Assembly: GCF_017498085.1 (NCBI RefSeq)
Contig: NZ_JAGBKM010000012.1
Span: 1 to 64,000 of the forward strand
DNA: 64,000 nucleotides
Reading direction: 5' to 3'
Origin: Psychrobacter coccoides
Lineage (GTDB): Bacteria > Pseudomonadota > Gammaproteobacteria > Pseudomonadales > Moraxellaceae
Shown here: piece by piece, positions 9,406-18,818 of the stretch
How the letters are laid out: every line of letters starts with the position of its first letter
Position numbering within the stretch: position 1 is the first letter of the stretch
Made by a program: the position numbers and the translations under genes
The notes under the pieces: generated by a model
Told to the model about the DNA's origin: nothing
The model's database searches: none
What the model saw: only the letters and a program-made list of their open reading frames with translations

Positions 9406-10692
9406 ATGACGACTGCTCCCAAACGCCACGTTGCTCTTATCACCAATGAAGTCGCTATCGCTGGGATAGGGCTGTACTGCTTAGCGGTGGTGATGGGGTA
9501 CGGGCGTTTTTTGTTTACCGCCACTTTGCCCGATATCATGACCGAGCTGTCACTATCGACTGCCATCGCTGGTTGGATGGCATCGATCAACTATATTGGC
9601 TATTTCATTGGGGCGCTTATTGCGATGTTTGTGCCGCAGCGTCTCACCTGGCAAATGCTGATGTTTTGGACAATGGTCAGTATCGTCACAACCATGATGC
9701 TGGTTGTACCAGACATGTCTTTATATACGTGGTATTTCATTCGTTTGCTGGCAGGTATCGCTAGCGGTGTGGCGATGATTTTAAGCTCTTCTTTGGTGAT
9801 TCAGAGGTTAAGTCGCGAGCGCCTGTCTGTGCTCTCAGCGCTACATTATGCCGGGATTGGTGTCGGTATCAGTCTTTCAGCGTTATTGACCTGGTGGCTG
9901 TTGGTACTGGGGTATCATTTTGAAGTGATTTGGTTGGTCGCCGGCATCAGTAGTTTACCGCTACTGTGGCTGCTTTTTGGATTACGGCCAGCAGACATTA
10001 ACACCGTAGTATATGAAGCAAAACCAAAGCCTTCAAAAGAGCGCCTTATGAGTGCTTCTATTGGGCAAGTATATAGTAGCTTTAAACGTGTGCTTTATCG
10101 TGCTCTGGTTGGACATACCAAAGCCATCGGGCTGTTGTCAGCAAGCTATGTACTGGCAGGGTTCGGTTATATCACGTCAGCGACCTTTTTGCCTGTGATG
10201 GCGACACAAAGGCTGGCAACGCAGAGTCATGTTGGGCTGCTTATTTGGTTGCTTGTCGGTATCTTTGCCATGTTATCCAACCCTCTGTGGGGAGCGCTTG
10301 CCAAACGAGTGGGCGAGGTCAATACCTTGATGGGTCTGACCTTACTGCAGGCAGTAGGCATGCTTTTACCTTTGTGGTCTGAAGGCGCTTTTGGCCTCTA
10401 TGCCAATGCTGTGATTTTAGGACTGACCTTTGTCGGTATGGTCTCAATGACCTTGAATATTATTAAAAACATCAATCCCGCTTACTCAAATCTATTGATA
10501 GGGCTTGCCACCTTAGCGTATGCATTGGGGCAGTTTGTAGGTCCGTTAGTGACTGTAGCGCTGGCAGGTCAAGATGATAATTTTAATGCAGGGCTACTGG
10601 CAGCGGCCTCTGGACTACTGGTAGGGTTGGTGTTGATAATAGGGTTTCGCTACCTGCAAAAGCAGCAGCTTAACGAGCTAACATCCGGATAG
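9406..10692 (+). CDS. YbfB/YjiJ-family MFS transporter
   Basis: A 428-residue polytopic membrane protein of the major facilitator superfamily, YbfB/YjiJ branch. About twelve hydrophobic segments are visible. The first helix segment GLYCLAVVMGYGRFLFTATLPDI and the following GWMASINYIGYFIGAL are typical of this branch. The middle loop (about residues 205-230) is basic. Substrates of this branch are not established. It is convergent with the Lrp-family gene, with only three bases between the two stop codons. Confidence 0.82.
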   Translation: MTTAPKRHVALITNEVAIAGIGLYCLAVVMGYGRFLFTATLPDIMTELSLSTAIAGWMASINYIGYFIGALIAMFVPQRLTWQMLMFWTMVSIVTTMMLVVPDMSLYTWYFIRLLAGIASGVAMILSSSLVIQRLSRERLSVLSALHYAGIGVGISLSALLTWWLLVLGYHFEVIWLVAGISSLPLLWLLFGLRPADINTVVYEAKPKPSKERLMSASIGQVYSSFKRVLYRALVGHTKAIGLLSASYVLAGFGYITSATFLPVMATQRLATQSHVGLLIWLLVGIFAMLSNPLWGALAKRVGEVNTLMGLTLLQAVGMLLPLWSEGAFGLYANAVILGLTFVGMVSMTLNIIKNINPAYSNLLIGLATLAYALGQFVGPLVTVALAGQDDNFNAGLLAAASGLLVGLVLIIGFRYLQKQQLNELTSG

Positions 10693-10695
10693 GTT

Positions 10696-11184
10696 TTAGA
10701 TGATACTTCGATTGAGTACTTCTCGTAGCTCAAAGCTGGTATGCACTTGTGCCACGCCCTCAATACGATTGAGCCGATGTAATAAAAACTCCTCATAGTG
10801 GGCCATGTCCCGCACTCGTACCTTGATAAGGTAGTCTTCAGAACGACCAGTCACTATGCTGCAACTGATGACCTCATCAAAGCTTTGAATTTTGCGTTCA
10901 AAAAGCTCAAAGCGCTCTGCTGTATGTCGATCCATACTAATAGCGATAAACACCGCCAAAGGATAACCCAGTTTTTCTGCATCGGTTTGAGTGTAGTAGC
11001 CTGTGATGATGCCGGCTTCTTCTAAGCGTTTGATACGGCGTGCACAGGGCGTGGCTGACAGATTGACATGCTCGGCAAGCTCAGTGATGCTCATGCGCGC
11101 GTCGGTGCGCAATAGCCGTAACAGACGCTTATCAATATCGTCAATGGTCGGTGTCTGTGAGGCAGATAATTCTCGATTAGGCAT
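10696..11184 (-). CDS. Lrp/AsnC-family transcriptional regulator
   Basis: This 162-residue protein has the standard two-domain layout of feast/famine regulators. An N-terminal helix-turn-helix spans about residues 14-60 (MSITELAEHVNLSATPCARRIKRLEEAG). A C-terminal RAM ligand domain follows, with VISCSIVTGRSEDYLIKVRVRD holding the typical Gly and Asp residues of the effector site. The gene is divergent from leuA across a 203-base spacer containing symmetric sequences, so leuA is a likely target and leucine a plausible effector. It resembles Lrp, but E. coli Lrp identity is not certain and several paralogs usually occur per genome. Confidence 0.88.
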   Translation of the reverse strand: MPNRELSASQTPTIDDIDKRLLRLLRTDARMSITELAEHVNLSATPCARRIKRLEEAGIITGYYTQTDAEKLGYPLAVFIAISMDRHTAERFELFERKIQSFDEVISCSIVTGRSEDYLIKVRVRDMAHYEEFLLHRLNRIEGVAQVHTSFELREVLNRSII

Positions 11185-11280
11185 GATAAATACAGTTTAT
11201 GGTGGTTTTTGCTCATTATATAACGAATATTGCTATTAATCACTAAAATAGTCTGCTAATTTGATTAATAAAGCCGTTTT

Positions 11281-11310
11281 TTAACGCATAAACTTTGCTA
11301 TTATTATAAT
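11281..11310 (+). promoter_or_regulatory. Candidate leuA promoter
   Basis: A perfect TATAAT at 11305-11310 is preceded by TTAACG (four of six matches) 18 bases upstream. The predicted transcript start, near 11317, falls at the left edge of the palindrome at 11319-11334. Confidence 0.5.
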
Positions 11311-11318
11311 ATAAATTA

Positions 11319-11334
11319 TCATCTCATGAGATGA
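11319..11334. promoter_or_regulatory. Perfect 16-base palindrome, candidate operator of leuA
   Basis: TCATCTCATGAGATGA is perfectly self-complementary and lies just downstream of the leuA -10 box. A second inverted repeat, ATTAATCA (11235-11242) with TGATTAAT (11262-11269), lies in the same spacer. Their positions between a regulator gene and leuA fit binding sites for an Lrp-family protein or another repressor; which one is inference. Confidence 0.45.
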
Positions 11335-11387
11335 TGCCAATTTTGTCAACATATCCTAGCTTATCACCTCATCGAAAAGGATTGATC

Positions 11388-13184
11388 ATGTCAAACGATA
11401 CCATACGAAACGAAGCAGCACGTACTGCAACAACAAGCCCCAAACAAGCTCCAAAACATGCCGCTTTTGATTATCGCAAATATCGTCCGTTTGCCTTTGC
11501 ACCTTCGCTACCAGATCGCACTTGGCCAAGCAAAACGATAGAAAAAGCGCCAATATGGGCAAGCGTAGATCTGCGAGATGGAAATCAGGCGCTGATTGAT
11601 CCGATGACCATCGAACAAAAAATGCGCTTTTTTAAGACATTAGTTGGGGTCGGTTTTAAGGAGATAGAAATCGGCTTTCCATCAGCCGCTCAGGTGGAGT
11701 TTGACTTTGCTCGTAAGCTGATCGAGGAGAGCCACGTGCCAGAAGATGTTACCTTGCAAGTACTGGTGCAGGCTCGAGAGCATCTTATCGCTCGCACCTT
11801 TGAATCCCTAAAAGGCGCTAAGCGGGCCATCGTCCATGTCTATAACTCTACCTGTAAAGTACAGCGTGAAAAAGTATATGGTAAAGATAAAGCTGAGATT
11901 AAAGAGATCGCCATCACTGGTGCCAAACTGTTGCAACAATATGCCGCCAAATATCCAGAGACAGAGTGGGTGTTTCAATACTCACCAGAGAGCTTTAGTC
12001 AGACAGAGACTGAGTATGCGGTAGAGGTATGCGATGCTGTCTGTGAAGTATGGCAGCCTGCACAGGGCCAAGAAGTGATCATTAACTTACCTGCTACGGT
12101 TGAGGCCTCTATGCCCAATGTGTTTGCAGATCAGGTAGAGTACTTCTGCCGCCATTTGCCACAGCGTGAGCATGTGACAGTCAGCTTACATACGCATAAC
12201 GATCGTGGCTGTGCCGTTGCTGCTGCTGAGCTTGGTGTGCTTGCAGGTGCAGATCGTATTGAAGGGACCTTGCTTGGTAATGGCGAGCGCACAGGCAATA
12301 TGGATATCATGGTCATGGCGATGAATCTATTTAGCCAGGGCATCGATCCTGAGCTTGATTTTAGTAATATGAGCGAGATTGTACAAGTGGTTAGCGAGTG
12401 TAACAATCTACCGATACACCCTCGTCACCCGTATGTGGGCGAGTTGGTATTTACTGCCTTTAGCGGCTCACATCAAGACGCCATCAAAAAATCGCTTGAT
12501 TACAACGAAAAGCATCAAGATGAGACAAACAGTGTCTGGGATGTGGCTTATTTACCGATCGACCCTGCACACATTGGTCGCAGTTACCAAGATGTGGTAC
12601 GTATTAACAGCCAATCAGGTAAAGGCGGCGTGGCATATATTCTACAGCGTAATTATGGCTTCAATTTGCCACGTTGGATGCAGATTGACTTCAGTGGTGT
12701 CATTCAGCAACAAGCTGAAAAGACAGCTCGTGAACTACAAAATGATGAGATTTTGCAAACTTTTGAAGAAACCTACCTAAAACAAGGCAACTTTGAGCTG
12801 CTTGATTATACGGTCAATAATAAAGGCGGCGAAGTATTCTTTGACGGTCAAGCGCAAATAAATGGCGATGTGATTACAATCGATGGTACAGGTAATGGAC
12901 CTCTGTCTTCCTTTATAGATGGTCTTGCACGTCATACTGGCAAGTCGATACATGTCATCAACTATGCTGAGCATGCCATCAACCCACAACATAATAATCG
13001 TGATGGAATCGATGATGGTAGTAGTAGCGACAACAAGACTGACGCCAATGCAGCGGCATACATCCAGTTGAATGTCGATGGTGACGTCTACTCTGGTATC
13101 GGCACCTGTAGTAGCACAGTATCAGCAATGTTAAAAGGCGCACTATCAGCCTTTGCTCAAGCACCAACGACAATCGCCGCTTAA
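11388..13184 (+). CDS. leuA: 2-isopropylmalate synthase, long (class 2) form
   Basis: LeuA condenses 2-ketoisovalerate with acetyl-CoA, the first committed step of leucine synthesis. From the chosen ATG the protein has 598 residues. The catalytic HMGL-like barrel begins with WASVDLRDGNQALIDPM, where the DLRDGNQAL motif is typical of the longer LeuA2 type. SLHTHNDRGCAVAAAELG carries metal-binding histidines, and LLGNGERTGN follows. The C-terminal part from about residue 450 is the LeuA regulatory domain for leucine feedback. I start at 11388 because AAAGGA lies six bases upstream. An in-frame ATG at 11331 falls inside the palindrome and lacks a ribosome site. The segment around residues 545-560 has an insertion rich in Asp, Asn and Ser. 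Confidence 0.93.
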   Translation: MSNDTIRNEAARTATTSPKQAPKHAAFDYRKYRPFAFAPSLPDRTWPSKTIEKAPIWASVDLRDGNQALIDPMTIEQKMRFFKTLVGVGFKEIEIGFPSAAQVEFDFARKLIEESHVPEDVTLQVLVQAREHLIARTFESLKGAKRAIVHVYNSTCKVQREKVYGKDKAEIKEIAITGAKLLQQYAAKYPETEWVFQYSPESFSQTETEYAVEVCDAVCEVWQPAQGQEVIINLPATVEASMPNVFADQVEYFCRHLPQREHVTVSLHTHNDRGCAVAAAELGVLAGADRIEGTLLGNGERTGNMDIMVMAMNLFSQGIDPELDFSNMSEIVQVVSECNNLPIHPRHPYVGELVFTAFSGSHQDAIKKSLDYNEKHQDETNSVWDVAYLPIDPAHIGRSYQDVVRINSQSGKGGVAYILQRNYGFNLPRWMQIDFSGVIQQQAEKTARELQNDEILQTFEETYLKQGNFELLDYTVNNKGGEVFFDGQAQINGDVITIDGTGNGPLSSFIDGLARHTGKSIHVINYAEHAINPQHNNRDGIDDGSSSDNKTDANAAAYIQLNVDGDVYSGIGTCSSTVSAMLKGALSAFAQAPTTIAA

Positions 13185-13205
13185 GCTTAAATACAATGGT
13201 GATTG

Positions 13206-13243
13206 ATAGCGCTATGCCTATTAGAGGCATAGCGCTATTTTTG
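13206..13243 (+). terminator. Rho-independent terminator of leuA
   Basis: A perfect 14-base stem (13206-13219 with 13225-13238), a five-base loop and a following T run lie 21 bases after the leuA stop codon. Confidence 0.9.
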
Positions 13244-13397
13244 TGTCAAAAAAACGAGCGTGATAATAAGTATGATGGAATGGTCAGATAAGCGCTAATA
13301 GCATAATGTTACTTGTGTGATTGTCAGCTAAGACTTACACTAATGTGTACACAGGACTCACGTGTACATATTAATAACTACAAATATAAGGCTTACT

Positions 13398-14015
13398 ATG
13401 GAACCCATCTCATTTGCTTCTTTTACCTTAGCATCTATCTTGGCATCATTACCTGCCAATGGCGAGCCGGTCAGCCAGTCTGTCATCAATACGCATATTA
13501 GCCCTGCTATCGTTGGACAGTGGGAGATAGACCTTGATAGCGACGTTACTATGACCAAAGAAGCCGCCGCCAGACAAGCCGAGTTAAATCACGTTCAAGG
13601 TATGATAACCCATGAGCCAAAGGTCACAGCTGGTACAGAAGATGGGGTGCTTACTCAGCAAGAGCAGCGTGTTTTGAGTGTGAGGCCTACGAATATCGAG
13701 CCGGTTCAATTATCAGCAGATACCAACCAATGCCGTGAGATTTATAACTTTGGCGTAGACAATGAGATGTGGTCCGTCAGTGGTAAAGAATGGACCTATG
13801 GGCGCTATCTGGTGACTCATCGTGCAGAAGGACTGCCAATCATTGCTCTTAAGACGCTTTATGATAATAATGAAGTGGATTGCTCAGGTCAGCAGATCGA
13901 TCAAACAGGCGAGGCTGTGATTGCTTTTTTAAACCATGAAGGCAATGAGATGCAATGGTGTGCAAACCCTGATGGTACAGAATGCTATATGAACTTTCGT
14001 AGAGTACTGCCATAG
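13398..14015 (+). CDS. Unrecognised protein, probably exported
   Basis: A 205-residue protein I do not recognise. Residues 1-19 (PISFASFTLASILASLP and neighbours) are hydrophobic but carry no positive charge, so export is possible rather than clear. The middle (about 40-100) is polar and charged. The last part contains four cysteines (CREIYNF, DCSGQ, WCANP, ECYM) that could form two disulfides if the protein is exported. The start at 13398 is set by AAGG seven bases upstream. It stands alone between two terminators, so it is a single-gene unit. Confidence 0.65.
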   Translation: MEPISFASFTLASILASLPANGEPVSQSVINTHISPAIVGQWEIDLDSDVTMTKEAAARQAELNHVQGMITHEPKVTAGTEDGVLTQQEQRVLSVRPTNIEPVQLSADTNQCREIYNFGVDNEMWSVSGKEWTYGRYLVTHRAEGLPIIALKTLYDNNEVDCSGQQIDQTGEAVIAFLNHEGNEMQWCANPDGTECYMNFRRVLP

Positions 14016-14048
14016 TTGGGCAGCTCAAACGACTTTGACGATAGATAC

Positions 14049-14081
14049 AAAAAACCGCTATTTTATATAGCGGTTTTTTAT
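14049..14081. terminator. Bidirectional terminator
   Basis: AAAAACCGCTAT pairs with ATAGCGGTTTTT across a five-base spacer, with A and T runs on both sides. It lies between the convergent ends of the unrecognised protein gene and accC and can serve both. Confidence 0.9.
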
Positions 14082-14103
14082 GAATGACAATAAAGGGTCT
14101 TGG

Positions 14104-15465
14104 TTATTTGGCCGTTTTGGTCTCTTGAGACTTTAGCAGCTCTTCTTCTAAGTAATGGATGTTTTGCGCCTCATGGACAAAGTTTTCATCAGCTAAAATG
14201 ACATCACGATGCATGGGAATGTTGGTCTTAATGCCTTCAATCACTAGCTCATCGAGGGCGTGCAAGGTTTTGGAGATGGCTTGTTGGCGGTTTTGTCCAT
14301 GACAAATGAGCTTACCCACTAGCGAGTCATAGTAGCTTGGTATGTCATATCCTGGATATAAATGTGAGTCAAAACGTATCCCAGCACCGCTAGGAGTAAA
14401 CAATTGAGTCACAGTACCTGGTGAAGGCATAAAGGTCACGGGATCTTCGGCATTGATACGACATTCAATGGCATGGCCTTGAACTTCGATCTCGCTTTGA
14501 CGATAGGACAGACCATAACCTGCTGCAATCTTGAGCTGCTCAACCACCACATCGATTCCAGTAATCATCTCAGTGATGGTATGCTCAACTTGGACCCGGG
14601 TATTCATCTCGATAAAGAAGAATTCATTATTTTCAAATAAAAACTCAAACGTACCAGCACCACGATACTGAACCAATTCACAAGCTTTGACACAAGCCTT
14701 TAGGATTGGCTCACGAACATCATCAGGAATACCAGGAGCTGGGGCTTCTTCTAGCACTTTTTGATGGCGACGTTGCAAGGAGCAGTCACGATCATAAAGA
14801 TGGATGGCGTTGCCGTTGCCGTCTCCTAATACCTGAATCTCAACGTGACGTGGGTTTTGTAAGTAGCGCTCCATATAGACAGTATCATCACCGAACCAAA
14901 GCTCGGCTTCTTGTTTTGCTGCCTGCACTTGTCCGATGAGATCTTCGAAACGTTCTACAACACGCATGCCGCGGCCACCACCGCCAGCGGCAGCTTTGAC
15001 AATCAATGGAAAACCAATATTGCGAGACTGCTCTTCAGCATTGTGCAAGGTAACCGCACCGACAGAGCCAGGTACGGTAGGTACGCCGGCTTTTTTCATG
15101 GCATTGATGGCAGAGACTTTATTACCCATCAGACGAATATGATCTGCATTTGGACCCACGAAGGTTAAGCCAGCTTCTTCAATACGCTCAGCAAACTCAG
15201 CATTTTCTGCCAAAAAACCATAACCAGGATGAATGGCGTCTGCACCAGATATCTCGGCAGCAGTTAAGATGGTATTGATGTTTAAGTAGCTTTCGGTAGC
15301 ACTGGGGTTACCGATGCAGATTGCCTCATCTACGAAGCGTAGATGCATAAGGTTGGCGTCAGCAGTGGAGTAGACGCCGACCGTTTCGATACCAAGTGCT
15401 TTACAGGCACGTACGATACGTAAGGCAATCTCACCACGGTTGGCAATGAGCAGTTTTTTTATCAT
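14104..15465 (-). CDS. accC: Acetyl-CoA carboxylase, biotin carboxylase subunit
   Basis: AccC carboxylates biotin on AccB with bicarbonate and ATP, the first half-reaction of fatty acid synthesis. The 453-residue length matches E. coli AccC (449). It starts with [18 protein letters not shown], and the ATP-grasp domain holds [14 protein letters not shown] near residue 160. [16 protein letters not shown] and [16 protein letters not shown] carry metal and catalytic residues. The ribosome site AAGGAT lies eight bases before the ATG. accB is 115 bases upstream on the same strand, the classical accBC operon. Confidence 0.97.
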   Translation of the reverse strand: MIKKLLIANRGEIALRIVRACKALGIETVGVYSTADANLMHLRFVDEAICIGNPSATESYLNINTILTAAEISGADAIHPGYGFLAENAEFAERIEEAGLTFVGPNADHIRLMGNKVSAINAMKKAGVPTVPGSVGAVTLHNAEEQSRNIGFPLIVKAAAGGGGRGMRVVERFEDLIGQVQAAKQEAELWFGDDTVYMERYLQNPRHVEIQVLGDGNGNAIHLYDRDCSLQRRHQKVLEEAPAPGIPDDVREPILKACVKACELVQYRGAGTFEFLFENNEFFFIEMNTRVQVEHTITEMITGIDVVVEQLKIAAGYGLSYRQSEIEVQGHAIECRINAEDPVTFMPSPGTVTQLFTPSGAGIRFDSHLYPGYDIPSYYDSLVGKLICHGQNRQQAISKTLHALDELVIEGIKTNIPMHRDVILADENFVHEAQNIHYLEEELLKSQETKTAK

Positions 15466-15580
15466 GGGGTCATCCTTGTCAAAGCGGTATTGATCAATCC
15501 AGTCGTTATCATAAATTCATTATGACCTATGAATATAGACATGGCATTGAGCATAACAAAGTAAGGTATAGCAAGTACAA

Positions 15581-16009
15581 TTAGGCTTTATAGCGTATAA
15601 CTGGCTGGCCAAACTGTACAACCTCAGAGTTGTCCACTAAGATCTCGTCGATGACACCACTTTGAGTCGCTTCAAGCGGGTTCATAATTTTCATGGCTTC
15701 GATGATGCCTAGAGTATCACCGGCCTGTACTTTTTGGCCAACCTTAACGTATGGTGGGTCATTAGGACTAGGCGCAGAATAAAAAACCCCAACCATAGGG
15801 GCGGTTTCGACACTACCGGCTTTTGCAGCCGCTTTTGCAGCGGGAGCGGCTGAGGCTGGCGCCGCTGCAGGGGCAGCCATGACGGTAGGAGCAGGGGCAT
15901 CATAGTGACGTGTTAGGCTAATATGCTCATCATCAGAACTGACTTCTAGGTTTACCAGTTCGTTTTCTTCCATGAGGGCGATTAGGGTGCGTATTTTTTC
16001 AATATCCAT
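15581..16009 (-). CDS. accB: Acetyl-CoA carboxylase, biotin carboxyl carrier protein
   Basis: AccB (BCCP) carries the biotin that shuttles carboxylate between AccC and the AccAD transferase. The 142-residue protein has an N-terminal helical part, an Ala/Pro-rich flexible linker (about 38-68), and a C-terminal biotinyl domain from about 69. The biotin attachment lysine is K107 in EAMKIMN. The residue after this lysine is Ile, where most BCCPs have Met. It heads the accBC operon. Confidence 0.96.
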   Translation of the reverse strand: MDIEKIRTLIALMEENELVNLEVSSDDEHISLTRHYDAPAPTVMAAPAAAPASAAPAAKAAAKAGSVETAPMVGVFYSAPSPNDPPYVKVGQKVQAGDTLGIIEAMKIMNPLEATQSGVIDEILVDNSEVVQFGQPVIRYKA

Positions 16010-16414
16010 AGTTTTTTTGATACCTTATGCTGAAAGTCAAAAAAGAAATAGTGTAACAAAATATTGTTTAGTTAATTGCTAATGATACCTATATTCGCTG
16101 CAATGAGCAATCGATGTACAGTTGTTTACTGGGTTTTTTTACATATTTTTGACGCAAACATACATATGGGCAAGACCTACAAGGCTTTTATGCGATATTT
16201 AATATCATCTGATTTTATTGTAATCCCAACCCAAAGCCTTGTTATCTTAGTGTATGTTGATGGTGGGTGCTACCGTTAAGTCAGTACAGAGCCTGTTGCG
16301 TGTTCAAATGTGATACTGACGATACAGGTACAACCAGTCATATTGATACGAGTCCTCGTTTTGCATGATTTTACTGTGTAGGGATAGGTTTTATTTTACT
16401 TAGCATTGACCATA
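16010..16414. other. Intergenic region upstream of accB
   Basis: This stretch separates the end of the MATE gene from accB, both on the minus strand, so it should hold the accBC promoter. I see no clear hairpin terminator and no convincing promoter hexamers. A 67-codon open frame on the plus strand at 16076-16279 lacks a ribosome site and looks like chance. Confidence 0.5.
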
Positions 16415-17782
16415 TTATCCCCACATCGCTTGTAAGCGCTTTTGTTGATAGCGCAGTCGCAAGGTCAAGAGTATTGAAGACAAAAATAACCCTGCAATCA
16501 ATGCCATCCAAAAGCCTTGTGCACCGACATCAGTAAAACGCACTAAATAGATACCTAGAGGCAAAGCGACAACCCAATAACAAAACAGCGTCACCCACAT
16601 CGGGATGGTGGTATCTTGCATACCACGTAATATACCAGCAACGTTGACCTGCCAGCCGTCAAACAACTGATAACCAAGGGCAAAAATCAATAGATGCATG
16701 GCTTGGGCGCGTACGTCTAAGTTATCGGTAAAAGCCGCCGCCAGCTGTGGCCGAAACAACCAAATACCAAGCATAGCAACCAGAGCTATCATTACTGTCC
16801 AGATAAGCCCAGTAACTTGTACTTGGCGTAAAGCCATCAGGTTTTTTTCACCAAAGCGATTAGAGATCATGATGGTTAATGCCATGGCGACTGAGATAGG
16901 GATCATAAACAACTGCGACGTCACTGATAGCGCAACTTGGTGCGATGCTGTGGCCAGCTCTCCTAGCGGGCTAATCACCAACGCTCCTAAGCTAAATAAG
17001 CTGGCCTCAAAAAAGATAGAGATGCCAATAGGGATGCCTAGCTTTAGTAGCTTGGTGATTTGCTGACGGTCAGGTTTGGTAAAGCTATAAAAAAAGCGGG
17101 TACTGGCAAACTGTTGACGCTTGGTTAGGGTGGTATAAGCGCCTAAGAGCAGGACGTTTATCCATAGGACGCAAGCGGTAGCGACCCCGCATCCAGCGCC
17201 GCCCATCTCTGGCATGCCAAATAAGCCATGAATAAAAATATAGTTTAGCGGAATATCGGCAAGCAAACCGATGACACTGATTACCGTCACAGGCTCTGGA
17301 CGCCCAAGCGCTTCACAGTAGCTGCGGAGCACAGCGTAGACCGCCATTGCTGGGAAGCCAAAGGAGACGCCGTGTAAATATTGCGAAGCGATGGGCCGGA
17401 TATTATCCGGAACCCCCATAATTCCAAGTATATTGGGCATAAGATTGACGATAATAAAGCCAGCAATCCCAATGACGCCGGCAGTCCAAATAGACTGCTG
17501 GGTGATATGTGGTACTTGGTTGTGTCTGTTTTGGCCTATGGCTTCGCCAATTAACGGAGTGGTGGCGATGAGTATGCCAGTGGCCAGTAAAAACAGCGGC
17601 AACCAAATACCTGAGCCTACTGCCACTGCTGCCAGATCGAGGGCTGAGACTTGCCCTGCCATAATGGCATCAACGACACCAAGTGCTGCTTGGCAAAACT
17701 GAGTAATCAAAATGGGTAGCGCTAGTACGCCCAAGCGTAAACTGTAGCTTTTAAAATCGGTGAAAGATATTGGCAACGCCAT
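16415..17782 (-). CDS. MATE-family (NorM-like) multidrug efflux transporter
   Basis: A 455-residue inner-membrane protein of the MatE family, which exports cationic drugs in exchange for Na+ or H+. Twelve hydrophobic segments are visible in two homologous halves. The first half opens with LALPILITQFCQAALGVVDAIMAGQVSA and the second with LGIPIGISIFFEASLFSLGALVISPLGE. The family residues in GVVDAIMAG and the ASHQVALSVTS segment fit NorM. I prefer the ATG at 17782; a TTG three codons earlier is open but has no ribosome site. It stands alone. Confidence 0.88.
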   Translation of the reverse strand: MALPISFTDFKSYSLRLGVLALPILITQFCQAALGVVDAIMAGQVSALDLAAVAVGSGIWLPLFLLATGILIATTPLIGEAIGQNRHNQVPHITQQSIWTAGVIGIAGFIIVNLMPNILGIMGVPDNIRPIASQYLHGVSFGFPAMAVYAVLRSYCEALGRPEPVTVISVIGLLADIPLNYIFIHGLFGMPEMGGAGCGVATACVLWINVLLLGAYTTLTKRQQFASTRFFYSFTKPDRQQITKLLKLGIPIGISIFFEASLFSLGALVISPLGELATASHQVALSVTSQLFMIPISVAMALTIMISNRFGEKNLMALRQVQVTGLIWTVMIALVAMLGIWLFRPQLAAAFTDNLDVRAQAMHLLIFALGYQLFDGWQVNVAGILRGMQDTTIPMWVTLFCYWVVALPLGIYLVRFTDVGAQGFWMALIAGLFLSSILLTLRLRYQQKRLQAMWG

Positions 17783-18048
17783 AGTGAGCAACTTTTTATT
17801 ATTGACGTGTCGGTTTTATGTCGAACTGACTATAGACTGTAGTTAGTACAGCAGTAGGAGATAAAATCCGTAGAAGATAACAAGCCCTAAAATAAAAGGC
17901 ATAAAAACAAAAATAACCCGTCAATTCAAGGTATGAACGGACAGGTTAAAATCAAGCATGATGGTAAAGAAGCTGTCAGGTGATGTCAACGCTTTCGAGT
18001 ACTTCTTTTTATTTTGTCGATGAGTAAAATAGAGTTTTTTCAGCGGCT

Positions 18049-18522
18049 TCATAACAGATCAAGTGTGTCTGCCATAGCCATAATGGCTTGCCAATGTTTG
18101 GGCTCAAGCGGAATCACGGTTAATTGTTGGCAGCCTTTTTTGAGCAGCAATGAGTCTTCAAGTGTGGGGATAGACTTGAGCGCTGACAATGGCAAAACCT
18201 CTGTAAACGCCAGCTCGAAGGTCACATCCACCATATACCAGCGAGGCTGTTCTTCTGTCGCTGTCGGATCGTAATGCCGGTGCTCAGGATGAAATTGAGT
18301 GGGGTCAGGGTAGCCTGCACGGCTGATGGTCATAATGCCAGCCACGCCAGAGGGCTTGGCGCTTGAATGATAAAAAACCACCTTGTCACCAACTTGCATA
18401 TCGTCACGCATAAAATTACGAGCACGATAATTGCGCACACCTTCCCAGGTGTCTGTGCCCAAGAGCTGCAAATCATCGATACCAAAAAATTTTGGGTTGG
18501 ATTTCATCAACCAATACGCCAT
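18049..18522 (-). CDS. EVE-domain protein
   Basis: A 157-residue protein made almost entirely of an EVE domain, a PUA-like fold related to YTH domains that binds modified bases in nucleic acids. The family start MAYWLMKSNP, then WEGVRNYRARNFMRDDMQVGDKVVFYHSS, GVAGIMTISRAGYPDPTQF and WYMVDVTFE are all present, in the order of the thymocyte nuclear protein 1 family. Stand-alone EVE proteins are widespread and of uncertain role. No restriction or defence gene lies nearby, so the context gives no hint. Confidence 0.88.
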   Translation of the reverse strand: MAYWLMKSNPKFFGIDDLQLLGTDTWEGVRNYRARNFMRDDMQVGDKVVFYHSSAKPSGVAGIMTISRAGYPDPTQFHPEHRHYDPTATEEQPRWYMVDVTFELAFTEVLPLSALKSIPTLEDSLLLKKGCQQLTVIPLEPKHWQAIMAMADTLDLL

Positions 18523-18590
18523 ATCATATACCTCAATATTGTCGTTATAAGATTTAACAGCACTTGATTATATGGTGGTTATTTGAAGTG

Positions 18591-18660
18591 CCTATCTAAT
18601 TAAGGCTCCTATCTCATTAAAGTGACTATCTAACTGATTAAAGTAATTATCTGAATAGTG
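18591..18660. repeat. Degenerate short tandem repeat
   Basis: Four imperfect units built on TATCTAATTAAAGTGAC follow each other with spacings of about 16-21 bases, directly before the interspersed repeat copy at 18663. Confidence 0.5.
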
Positions 18661-18662
18661 TG

Positions 18663-18818
18663 TATAGTCGATACACTCTACAAATGTCATAGCGCTACTG
18701 GGATGCTTTCTGTTCAAAATATAGGTTGCGCAGCATCGAAGGTACACAGCACGCAAGTAAAATTTATACCAGTAGCGCGTTTAAATCCATAACAGTTTTA
18801 CATTCAGCTGACTATATA
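18663..18818. repeat. MITE-like interspersed repeat, copy A
   Basis: The element starts TATAGTCGATACACTC and ends CAGCTGACTATATA, so its ends are imperfect inverted repeats. The interior, read on the minus strand, contains CTTGCGTGCTGTG, GCGCAACCTATATTTTGAAC and AGCATCCCAGTAGCG, shared with copy C and partly with copy B. The remainder of 18523-18981 between the EVE gene and hemW holds only the tandem repeat and no gene. Confidence 0.75.

Noticed and set aside
16076-16279. 67-codon open frame upstream of accB
   Set aside because: No ribosome site, no recognisable features, and it lies in the expected accBC promoter region.
18049-18522. EVE gene as part of a defence island
   Set aside because: Neighbours are a MATE pump and hemW; no restriction, CRISPR or toxin gene is near.
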